From a virus: a stretch of 31,290 bases of DNA. This document shows positions 5,463 to 11,789 of the stretch, in pieces; position 1 is the first letter of the stretch, and each line of letters starts with the position of its first letter. The notes below the pieces were generated by a model. That model was not told the origin of the DNA. It did not search any database and saw nothing but the letters and a program-made list of their open reading frames with translations. A program made the position numbers and the translations under genes. Where the stretch lies: positions 1-31,290 of IMG/VR virus record IMGVR_UViG_3300027741_000180. One strand, written 5' to 3'.

Positions 5463-6507
5463 CAGAGACCTCAGCCACATACTTAGAGCCAGCCCGTACA
5501 ACCGTACGAACATCCTTCTCTAGTGCGTCTTTGAGGTCAACCTCTTCTCTAATAGATTGTACCACTGCATTTGCCCCCTGCCATTTACGGTCACCATAAC
5601 TGTAGTAGGCGCCTGCTCTAGTGATGATTTTGTTAAGAATACCCAACGCCACAATCTCTTTAGCAAAGTCAAAGTCTCCCGCGTAACACTCGCCGTTATC
5701 AAAGTAGAAATCTACATAGGCTACCTGTGATGGTGGGGCTGACTTGTTCTTTAAGGTACGAATCTTGATAGTCTGACCTACCTTGTGCTTCTCTTGACCA
5801 GTGCCAGTCTCAAGCCACTCGTCTCGCTTGACCTCAATGCGGGTAAAGAAAGCGTAGTTCTTAGCCTCTCCACCTGGAGTTGTACGAGGGTCACCGTACA
5901 TAACACCAATCTTCATACGGTACTGGTTGATAATCAAACCTATGAAAGGACGCTCAGATTCTGTAAGGGACCGTCGTGAAGCCTTGCCAACCTTGCGAAA
6001 AAACTTACCTGTGAGCAGAGCACCACGACCAACAGTAGCCTCGTCCATGTTCTTTTCATCTTCGGTCATAGGTACAAGGGCTGGGAGTGAGTCAATAACA
6101 ACGCAGTCAACTGCTTTAGTCTCAACAAGGTTGATGACGGCTTCGTATGCTTCTTCCATAACGTTAGTTGCCACTACGAATACGCGGGACAAATCTACAC
6201 CACACATCTCTGCATAAGACGGCACCCAAGACTCAGCCGCCACCCATACAGTCATAAACTCTGGGTCACGCTGTTGGTTAGCCGCTACGGTCTTAAGTGC
6301 AATGGCAGTCTTGCCATTAGACGCTTCACCTACAATCTCATGCCACTGGTTAACAGGAAACCCCCCGCCCAAAATGACATCAAGAGCAAGAGACCCTGTG
6401 GTCATCCTACCCATTACTTCATCTTTGATGTCTGCGCCAAGAACAATAGTGTCTGAGCCAAACTTTTTATTCAATAGTGTGATTGCTTTTAATAGTTCTG
6501 CGTCCAT
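5452..6507 (-). CDS. RecA-like recombinase
   Basis: A 351-aa RecA/UvsX-type ATPase. Visible features are the TTGSLALD core entry, Walker A G60-E-A-S-N-G-K66-T67, a Walker B strand VDCVVIDSLPAL, and the INQYRMKIG...PGGEA region corresponding to DNA-binding loop L2 and its flank. The P-loop reads EASNGKT rather than the common bacterial PESSGKT. The protein lacks the long C-terminal acidic tail of bacterial RecA but keeps an extra C-terminal basic domain. It would coat single-stranded DNA and drive strand exchange for recombination-dependent replication and repair. Neighbours are two nucleases, a polymerase and an ssDNA-binding protein, making a coherent recombination set. Confidence 0.95.
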   Translation of the reverse strand: MDAELLKAITLLNKKFGSDTIVLGADIKDEVMGRMTTGSLALDVILGGGFPVNQWHEIVGEASNGKTAIALKTVAANQQRDPEFMTVWVAAESWVPSYAEMCGVDLSRVFVVATNVMEEAYEAVINLVETKAVDCVVIDSLPALVPMTEDEKNMDEATVGRGALLTGKFFRKVGKASRRSLTESERPFIGLIINQYRMKIGVMYGDPRTTPGGEAKNYAFFTRIEVKRDEWLETGTGQEKHKVGQTIKIRTLKNKSAPPSQVAYVDFYFDNGECYAGDFDFAKEIVALGILNKIITRAGAYYSYGDRKWQGANAVVQSIREEVDLKDALEKDVRTVVRAGSKYVAEVSDAV

Positions 6508-6517
6508 GTGTTACTCC

Positions 6518-6886
6518 TTATAAGAATGATTTGTCTACGTTTTGTGGATTCCAGTTATTTGATTTTGAAATTTGTCGGGCTGGCTGTGCTGGACCAGATG
6601 CTTGGTTGCCTGTAATACCTGTGCCTAAACCAGAACCAGACTGTTGGATTGGATACCCGCAGTCGTAGCAACGAGCCTTAGTGTTAGGGTCTGATGAACC
6701 GTAGTTGCCACTACCACACCCAGGGCAACGAGAAGCAGCCACAGCGCTTTGTGGTAGACGTGGCGGTTCCTGTGGTTGTTGAGGCACAGGGTTGTACACA
6801 GGAGTCTGCGGTACAGATGTAGGTGGGGTAGGCGGTACAGGGGCACTAGTGCCCATTTTATTTGCCCACCAATTACTAGAACTCAT
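6518..6886 (-). CDS. Pro-rich protein with a zinc ribbon
   Basis: A 122-aa protein. Residues 14-48 are a Pro/Gln-rich disordered stretch, then C-P-G-C and C-Y-D-C (about residues 54-76) form a classic zinc ribbon of the kind CPGC-x(n)-CYDCGYP. The tail is Gly/Gln/Asn-rich and may be disordered. Such Pro-rich zinc-ribbon proteins are common beside replication genes in actinophages, function unknown. Its start overlaps the preceding gene's stop by 11 bases. Recruitment of the ribbon to single-stranded DNA or to the RecA-like protein is only a guess. Confidence 0.75.
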   Translation of the reverse strand: MSSSNWWANKMGTSAPVPPTPPTSVPQTPVYNPVPQQPQEPPRLPQSAVAASRCPGCGSGNYGSSDPNTKARCYDCGYPIQQSGSGLGTGITGNQASGPAQPARQISKSNNWNPQNVDKSFL

Positions 6887-7343
6887 TGTCTGCCTCCACT
6901 ACATACGCACCTGGATTAACAATTATACCTAAATGTAGAGCGGCTGAGAACGCTGGGACAATGCAAGACAATGCTACCCCTGCGTATAGTTCAGACAACA
7001 TCTCTCTACCCTCAACTAAGTCTTTATCATTAACTTCAATGTCTAACTTGTCTAAAATACTACTAAATGTCTCTGCCAAAATTTCACCGTTAATACTTGA
7101 AACAAGTTCAATGAAATCAATGTAGGGGTCAAGGCGAGCCATACGAGCACGGCTTTCACGCAACTCCATTTCTTCACCCTCTTTACTAATTGGAGTAAAG
7201 CCAAGAGCCAATGCGTACTCGTTAGGGTCAGGTATGCCCGTGTCGTACAACGCCCAACGTAACAAAGTGCTTGTAGGAATTGCTGATGTATCAATGTATA
7301 CCTCAGTAGACTTTGATTTCTTTTCCCAAAACTTCCAATTCAT
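6876..7343 (-). CDS. Hypothetical acidic helical protein
   Basis: A 155-aa acidic, mainly helical protein. The N-terminus (MNWKFWEKKSKS) is basic and aromatic; the middle is a helical block rich in Glu/Arg. The C-terminal part (ALSCIVPAFSAALHLGIIVNPGAYV) is hydrophobic and may pack as a helical hairpin. I recognise no family. Its ATG forms an ATGA overlap with the polymerase stop, so its production is likely tied to polymerase translation; a polymerase accessory role is possible but not shown. Confidence 0.75.
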   Translation of the reverse strand: MNWKFWEKKSKSTEVYIDTSAIPTSTLLRWALYDTGIPDPNEYALALGFTPISKEGEEMELRESRARMARLDPYIDFIELVSSINGEILAETFSSILDKLDIEVNDKDLVEGREMLSELYAGVALSCIVPAFSAALHLGIIVNPGAYVVEADNEF

Positions 7344-9319
7344 TTTGCTTCACCCCATCTTTCTACTACTGTAATGTCTGCTATTAGGGGTACGGCTAAT
7401 AACTTAATGTCTTCCATTGCTTCACGGATTGCTTCCACAGTCTCTTCCACCTTATCATCTGGGGCTAGTGTGACTAGTTCGTCGTGAACAGTCAGAAGTA
7501 ACTTGGCACCTTCTGGAATCCTACCATACGCACGAATCATAGCCAGCTTAATAATGTCAGCCGCTGAACCCTGGATACGGGTGTTGAACGCTTGGCGCTC
7601 AGCACTAGCCCGTAGACCTTGGTCCTTTGACAACATGTCTGGTAGGTAACGCTTACGTCCCAGAAGGGTAGTGACGTAAGGAATCTTTTGACGGCGAGAA
7701 ACTTCTAGCAACTTTAGTCTATATGAAGCCACTGACGAAAACTCAGATGAGAACTTGCTCAACAAGTCACGCGCCTCAGTTACAGAACAGCCAATCTGGC
7801 TAGCAATCTTTGCTGGACCTACGCCGTAAGCCATAGACAGCACTAGCACCTTACCTGCCTTGCGGTCTACACCCATAGTCTCGCCAACCGTAGTGTAGAT
7901 ATCTTTACCATTTAGGTAGTTGTTCATCATAATCGGGTCTTTAGCCATAGACGCAATAACACGCGGCTCAATCTGGCTGTAGTCCGCGACCACAAGTTTG
8001 TATCCTTCTGGGGCATAGAAGAGGTTCCGAATGGCTTTTCCGTGCGGAGTGTGAGGCGCAGGTACATTCTGAAGATTCGGGTTGCGACTACTGAAGCGAC
8101 CCGTTTCCGCACCGTGCTGGACAAAGTCACAATGGATGCGCCCGTTAATAAGGAGGCTTTCTTTATGTTCACGCTTTTCCTTTCCACTTACTGTACGAAC
8201 TACTTCACCACCAAGGTATGGCACAACGTAAGTAGTACTCAACTTATTAAGGTCGGCGTACTTAAGTAACGCGGACACTAATGGGTCTTGCCCTCGGTAA
8301 TATTCTAACGCCTCCGCAGATACAGAGTAGTCGGCGTACGTTAATTCCTGCCCTAGCGCCTCTTTCTTCTCACCTGCTGGAGTAAGAATCTTTGGCTTAA
8401 GACCACGCCCACCCTCAGACTTTGGAGAGTACAGTAGGAACTGCTTTTCAGAGTTAGAGTTAATGTTGAACACACGCTCAGCAATACTAAAGATTTCAGC
8501 CCTAGAAACCTCAATGTCCTCGCGGAGTTGAGCATCCAGAGCAGTAAGTGCTTCCACATCAATAGGTGCACCTGTCAACTTAATATCGCACAGTACGGTT
8601 AGTACGTCCATCTCTAAATCAAACACCGTAGAAAGCCCGCCATCTTCAATCTTCTGGCGTAGAGACTTCCATAGCAGGAACGTATACTTGGCATCAAGGA
8701 ATGCGTACTTAGCAACCTCGTCAAACGAGTACACCTCTACTTCTTTACCTACACCTTTGACCATCTCATATCCAAACTCGCGCTGTAAACAGGCATCAAG
8801 ACCACACTTGTTCTTGTTACGGTTATCAGATACGAAAGATGCAATCATGGTGTCAAAGTATGGACCTACTGGAACCCTGCCACCGTAATACTTGGCTACG
8901 GATGTAAGGTCAAAGATTAAGTTATGACCTACGGTAAGAATAGTATCGTTGAACATCAAAGGTTCAAGCGCGTCAAATACAAACTTAGGTGCCAACTGCT
9001 TTGGTGGGTCACCAAAAAGCTTTGTGGCTTTTTTCTTATCACGAGAGTAATCGCTAGGGCGAGCGGTAAGCCCTGCATCTACGCGAGCCTGTCCCTGACC
9101 TGTCAGCGGGAATCGCTCTTCAATAAAATCACCATTAGGATGACCCATAGGAATAACGTCACAACGTCCATGCGTCGCAAAAGTAATCCATAGCACTTCG
9201 TTAATAGGCGTGAGACCACGGTTATCTCCAACTGTTTCTACGTCAAATGCAAAAGCATCTTGTGTTAAATAATAATCGACCATTTCAAACAGTTGGTCAC
9301 CTGTAGTAATAATGTTCAT
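7340..9319 (-). CDS. Family A DNA polymerase with 3'-5' exonuclease
   Basis: A 659-aa PolA-type enzyme. The exonuclease domain starts with FDVET near residue 26 and continues through NLIFDLTSVA and a YAFLDAKYT block. The polymerase domain shows motif A VVADYSQIEPR (about residue 440), the O-helix motif R-x3-K-x3-L-x3-YG, and motif C LLTVHDELV (about residue 610). There is no 5'-nuclease domain, as usual for phages. The O-helix residue matching E. coli Phe762 is Leu. The ATG at 9319 is chosen for AAGGGG six bases before it; a GTG at 9340 lies inside a hairpin arm. The enzyme is the phage replicase, acting with the DnaB-like helicase, primase and ssDNA-binding protein. Confidence 0.96.
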   Translation of the reverse strand: MNIITTGDQLFEMVDYYLTQDAFAFDVETVGDNRGLTPINEVLWITFATHGRCDVIPMGHPNGDFIEERFPLTGQGQARVDAGLTARPSDYSRDKKKATKLFGDPPKQLAPKFVFDALEPLMFNDTILTVGHNLIFDLTSVAKYYGGRVPVGPYFDTMIASFVSDNRNKNKCGLDACLQREFGYEMVKGVGKEVEVYSFDEVAKYAFLDAKYTFLLWKSLRQKIEDGGLSTVFDLEMDVLTVLCDIKLTGAPIDVEALTALDAQLREDIEVSRAEIFSIAERVFNINSNSEKQFLLYSPKSEGGRGLKPKILTPAGEKKEALGQELTYADYSVSAEALEYYRGQDPLVSALLKYADLNKLSTTYVVPYLGGEVVRTVSGKEKREHKESLLINGRIHCDFVQHGAETGRFSSRNPNLQNVPAPHTPHGKAIRNLFYAPEGYKLVVADYSQIEPRVIASMAKDPIMMNNYLNGKDIYTTVGETMGVDRKAGKVLVLSMAYGVGPAKIASQIGCSVTEARDLLSKFSSEFSSVASYRLKLLEVSRRQKIPYVTTLLGRKRYLPDMLSKDQGLRASAERQAFNTRIQGSAADIIKLAMIRAYGRIPEGAKLLLTVHDELVTLAPDDKVEETVEAIREAMEDIKLLAVPLIADITVVERWGEAK

Positions 9320-9334
9320 GTTATACCCCTTGAA

Positions 9335-9371
9335 GCCCACCTAGCAGGAAGGGGAAACCTGCTAGGTGGGC
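9335..9371 (-). promoter_or_regulatory. 14-bp perfect hairpin before the polymerase gene
   Basis: GCCCACCTAGCAGG (9335-9348) and its exact complement CCTGCTAGGTGGGC (9358-9371) enclose a 9-base loop. In the transcript the loop reads UUUCCCCUU, whose CCCCUU is complementary to the polymerase ribosome site AAGGGG (9331-9326), three bases past the stem. There is no T-run after the stem in the direction of transcription, so it is not a standard terminator. It may regulate polymerase translation, protect mRNA ends or mark an RNA-processing site. Confidence 0.7.
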
Positions 9372-9384
9372 GGTCTGTGTGCGA

Positions 9385-10062
9385 TTAGAGAAGGTCGTTA
9401 GCAATTTCTACAAGGTCAGCGTATGAGTGCTCGCGGATTGTGGAGCGGTCATAAGCCTCAACTGTAGCAATGAAGTCACTAACTTCATCAGCGCTAAGTT
9501 CGTACTCTTCAGTAAGGTCGCGTTCCTTAACAGGAATCAAGTTGTAAACGGTAGTTTGCTTTACGCCACTACGGCTTAATGACCAGAAGTGCTTGTTAAG
9601 TGGACCGAACTTGTCTGCATTCGCAGATGCAAGGGTGCGGTATAAACGAGGGGTGGCAGTAAGAATCTGCTTCTGGAACCCGCCCTCAGCACTGAAGTTA
9701 ACAATCGTAAACGAACGCTTGTCTTCAGCCTTGTGGTTAAGCATGGTGCACAGTGGGCAGTTCTTGCTATTCATAGGGTCTAAACATACATAAGAACGCT
9801 TGCCAGAAGTTTTCTGACTTAGGAAGTGCATCTTGTATGTAGCAAAAGGTCCGTCACCAATAAACTTGATGAGTTGTGGCTTTTCACCCTGTCGGAATTC
9901 AGTTGGAAAATCTTTCGATGGTGGGGTCAAGCTTTCTGCTGATTCCCAACCTGCACCAACTGCGGTGCTCGTAGCCTGTGTAGGGCGAGCGTCAATGTCA
10001 AAGTCGTCTAAGCGAACTGCTTCGGCGTACTTTTCGTCTTCTATCTTTCGGTTGACTGTCAT
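9385..10062 (-). CDS. ssDNA-binding protein candidate (gp32-like, zinc-binding)
   Basis: A 225-aa acidic-tailed protein. An N-terminal charged stretch is followed by beta-rich core sequence (KFIGDGPFATYKMHFL). A likely zinc site follows: C93, C102-P-L-C105 and H110, as in T4-like gp32 proteins, which embed a zinc module in the OB fold. The position just upstream of the polymerase and in the same operon as helicase and primase fits a single-strand binding protein, and it is the only candidate for one in this window. AAGGA precedes the ATG by six bases. The assignment rests on motif and context rather than a full-length match. Confidence 0.75.
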   Translation of the reverse strand: MTVNRKIEDEKYAEAVRLDDFDIDARPTQATSTAVGAGWESAESLTPPSKDFPTEFRQGEKPQLIKFIGDGPFATYKMHFLSQKTSGKRSYVCLDPMNSKNCPLCTMLNHKAEDKRSFTIVNFSAEGGFQKQILTATPRLYRTLASANADKFGPLNKHFWSLSRSGVKQTTVYNLIPVKERDLTEEYELSADEVSDFIATVEAYDRSTIREHSYADLVEIANDLL

Positions 10063-10090
10063 GTCATTTCCTTAATGTGATTAGTTATTA

Positions 10091-10552
10091 TCATTGGTTT
10101 TCAATTATACGCAGATTGCTCCACGCTTCGGCAAGTGCTTGTGACACCTGCCTGTTCTTAGACCAGTCTATCCTAACAACGTCCCTAAGTCCATTCGTAG
10201 TGAACAGGTCCACTGCAGAGTCTATCATAGCCCTAGTGTAGAGCCAACGTCCCTGCCGTGTGTCACCATTCTTATCTATGGTACTTGGCATTTTGTAGGT
10301 AGATGTCGGGATGTACCCGTTATCAATCCAATACCTGATTGTAATGATAGGTCTACCCAATGCTTCAGCCAGTGCCCCAATGGTAAAGAACTCTACGTCC
10401 TTGCCATTGAGTGGCTTAACATATGGACGAGAATCCCAAGTCTTAGTTTCCTGAGGCTTAGGCTTCTCTTTTATTTCTCTGCGCTTACGCTTACTACCTG
10501 GGTAGTACTCGTCCATCTCAGAGAAAAACTCGTCAATGAGGTCATCGCTCAT
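10091..10552 (-). CDS. MerR-like helix-turn-helix DNA-binding protein
   Basis: A 153-aa protein. A charged, Lys/Arg-rich N-terminal arm (about residues 20-38) leads into a MerR-type winged helix. The turn is FFTIGALAEALGRPIITIRYW, followed by IDNGYIP and a wing carrying the basic GDTRQGRWLYTR. No effector-binding domain follows, so it is a stand-alone DNA-binding protein. Its ATG shares TAATG with the upstream 133-aa gene. Proteins of this kind in actinophage early regions are usually annotated as excise/transcription factors; repression, activation or a role at the origin are all possible. Confidence 0.8.
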   Translation of the reverse strand: MSDDLIDEFFSEMDEYYPGSKRKRREIKEKPKPQETKTWDSRPYVKPLNGKDVEFFTIGALAEALGRPIITIRYWIDNGYIPTSTYKMPSTIDKNGDTRQGRWLYTRAMIDSAVDLFTTNGLRDVVRIDWSKNRQVSQALAEAWSNLRIIENQ

Positions 10553-10953
10553 TACTTAACTACTAACGCCCAGACTACCTTAGACGGGAACATTGCGTCA
10601 ATGTCTTCTTCAGTAATCTGCTCTTCCCAATAAGCGTTCATAATCTCGTCCTCATTTAATTGAGGAACCATTTCAACACACTTATCGTACAAGCCTTTAG
10701 ACTTTAGTAGTTCTTCTGCAACATCCATGTCAAGATTTTTTGACACTTTTTTTTGTTGCATTACGTTTCTAACACCAGAAACTTCGTCATTAAGTTCTAC
10801 AACGATATGTCCTTTGTCGGACTCAACGCCAAGTTCTTTAACGCCTTCCCTAATGTTGTTCTTAAGTTCTGATTGAATTGCACTAAGTTCTGCAATACGC
10901 TCAGCAAGTACGGCGTTCTGTCGTACATACTCCGTAAGTTCTTTGATATCCAT
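10552..10953 (-). CDS. Hypothetical coiled-coil protein
   Basis: A 133-aa acidic protein. Residues 1-45 have a strong heptad pattern (EYVRQNAVLAERIAELSAI), indicating a coiled coil, then a beta-like stretch (HIVVELNDEVSG). It ends with EEDIDAMFPSKVVWALVV, a conserved-looking end. The architecture resembles small phage proteins of unknown function that start with a coiled coil and end in a Trp-containing strand. It is translationally coupled to the MerR-like gene by TAATG. No firm function. Confidence 0.7.
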   Translation of the reverse strand: MDIKELTEYVRQNAVLAERIAELSAIQSELKNNIREGVKELGVESDKGHIVVELNDEVSGVRNVMQQKKVSKNLDMDVAEELLKSKGLYDKCVEMVPQLNEDEIMNAYWEEQITEEDIDAMFPSKVVWALVVK

Positions 10954-10976
10954 TTAATATCCCGTCTGTTTAGATG

Positions 10977-11171
10977 TTACTCTACCACAGATTGTGCGTC
11001 AAATTGTTCCGACAAGTCACGGTTGCGGGAGTCTTTAAGATACCGCAGTAACCCATCAATAATTATACTGGTCACGGTGATTCCGTCAATTTGGGCTTGC
11101 GCCTGTACGGCGTGCCAAAGTTCGTCATCAACCCTGATAGTACGGGTAGGTGTTTTAGGTGCATTAGGCAT
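10977..11171 (-). CDS. Ribbon-helix-helix (CopG/Arc-type) DNA-binding protein
   Basis: A 64-aa protein (from ATG 11171). The beta strand PTRTIRVDDELW is followed by two helices (AVQAQAQIDG and VTSIIIDGLLRYL), the standard ribbon-helix-helix layout of small dimeric repressors. The ATG begins exactly where a transcript from the TATACT box at 11183-11178 would start, so translation may be leaderless. An in-frame GTG 15 bases upstream is less likely. It probably represses its own or neighbouring early promoters; the tRNA gene lies immediately upstream. Confidence 0.85.
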   Translation of the reverse strand: MPNAPKTPTRTIRVDDELWHAVQAQAQIDGITVTSIIIDGLLRYLKDSRNRDLSEQFDAQSVVE

Positions 11172-11177
11172 ACCTAT

Positions 11178-11183
11178 AGTATA
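11178..11183 (-). promoter_or_regulatory. Candidate leaderless -10 element
   Basis: TATACT ends six bases before the ATG of the ribbon-helix-helix gene, which places the expected transcription start on the A of the ATG. This TANNNT-to-ATG spacing is the typical arrangement of leaderless genes in actinobacteria. No convincing -35 box is seen at the usual distance (a TTGTCA is too close at 11 bases). Confidence 0.4.
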
Positions 11184-11205
11184 CACACCTGTACTGACAA
11201 AAACA

Positions 11206-11302
11206 TACTAAAGTACCCCCTGCTGGATTCGAACCAGCGCCACGCAGGGTAGAAACCTGCTGCTCTATCCCCTGAGCTAAGGGGGCAGGTACTACTTTAG
11301 TA
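11206..11302. repeat. 10-bp inverted repeat flanking the tRNA gene
   Basis: TACTAAAGTA (11206-11215) and TACTTTAGTA (11293-11302) are exact complements on either side of the tRNA. The left copy includes the last acceptor base and discriminator; the right copy covers the stop codon of the transglycosylase gene. In a primary transcript the two arms could form an extended stem that competes with or extends the acceptor stem, perhaps guiding processing. Confidence 0.6.
11214..11286 (-). tRNA. tRNA-Arg (anticodon TCT)
   Basis: A 73-base cloverleaf. The acceptor GCCCCCT pairs with AGGGGGT with one G-U pair at the end. The D stem is GCTC/GAGC, the anticodon stem GCAGG/CCTGC with loop TTTCTAC (anticodon TCT at 11253-11251), and the T stem GCTGG/CCAGC with loop TTCGAAT. 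The discriminator is A, and CCA is not encoded. It reads AGA (and possibly AGG) arginine codons, which are uncommon in many actinobacteria, so it may support translation of this relatively AT-rich phage. Confidence 0.95.
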
Positions 11303-11749
11303 CCAGTTATGGTTGTTCCAGAAACCAAGTGCTTGGCATGGAGTTCCGTAACGTTTCTTGATGTACCGTAACCCCCAGTTAATCTGAGTCTCTGGACTGG
11401 ACTGCCAACCCTTACCCATTTTATTTCCTGGGAGAGCCTGAGGTATGCCATGAGCACCTGATGAGGAATTGTGGGCAGTAACCCGCCAACCACTTTCATG
11501 GTTCCATAGTGTCTCTAGACATTTGTATTGAGAACCGCACCAATTATATCTAGCCGCCATAGTTGCATGGGCTAATCTTTTGTTATAGGTGGGTGAGGCA
11601 TAGGGTACACGAGTGTACGACCTAGATGATGCTTGCGTCTTGCACTGTTTCGCATTAGCGTTAGCCTGACTCTGGGCTATTGGTAGCGATACTAGCAGGC
11701 TAGTAAGAAGCGCAATAGCGGGAATCAGACGTTTGGTTTTGTCTAACAT
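11297..11749 (-). CDS. Secreted transglycosylase-like muralytic enzyme
   Basis: A 150-aa protein with a clear signal peptide (KTKR n-region, hydrophobic IPAIALLTSLLVSLPIA, likely cleavage around AQSQANA). The mature part has CLETLWNHESGWR, whose Glu in the WNHESGW motif is the expected catalytic acid, then AHGIPQALPGNKM and WGLRYIKKRYG. This matches the lysozyme-like domain of aggregation-promoting factors and Rpf-type lytic transglycosylases. It would cut the glycan strands of the host wall, either as an endolysin exported by the host Sec system or for late wall weakening. Four cysteines in the mature part suggest disulfides outside the cell. A possible TAGGGT box lies seven bases before the start. 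Confidence 0.88.
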   Translation of the reverse strand: MLDKTKRLIPAIALLTSLLVSLPIAQSQANANAKQCKTQASSRSYTRVPYASPTYNKRLAHATMAARYNWCGSQYKCLETLWNHESGWRVTAHNSSSGAHGIPQALPGNKMGKGWQSSPETQINWGLRYIKKRYGTPCQALGFWNNHNWY

Positions 11750-11789
11750 TACTTCTACCCTAACACAGATAGGTGAAAAAATCCAATAC

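Noticed and set aside
9320-9340. GTG start of the polymerase at 9340
   Set aside because: It lies inside the hairpin arm, has no spaced ribosome site, and the ATG at 9319 has AAGGGG at the right distance.
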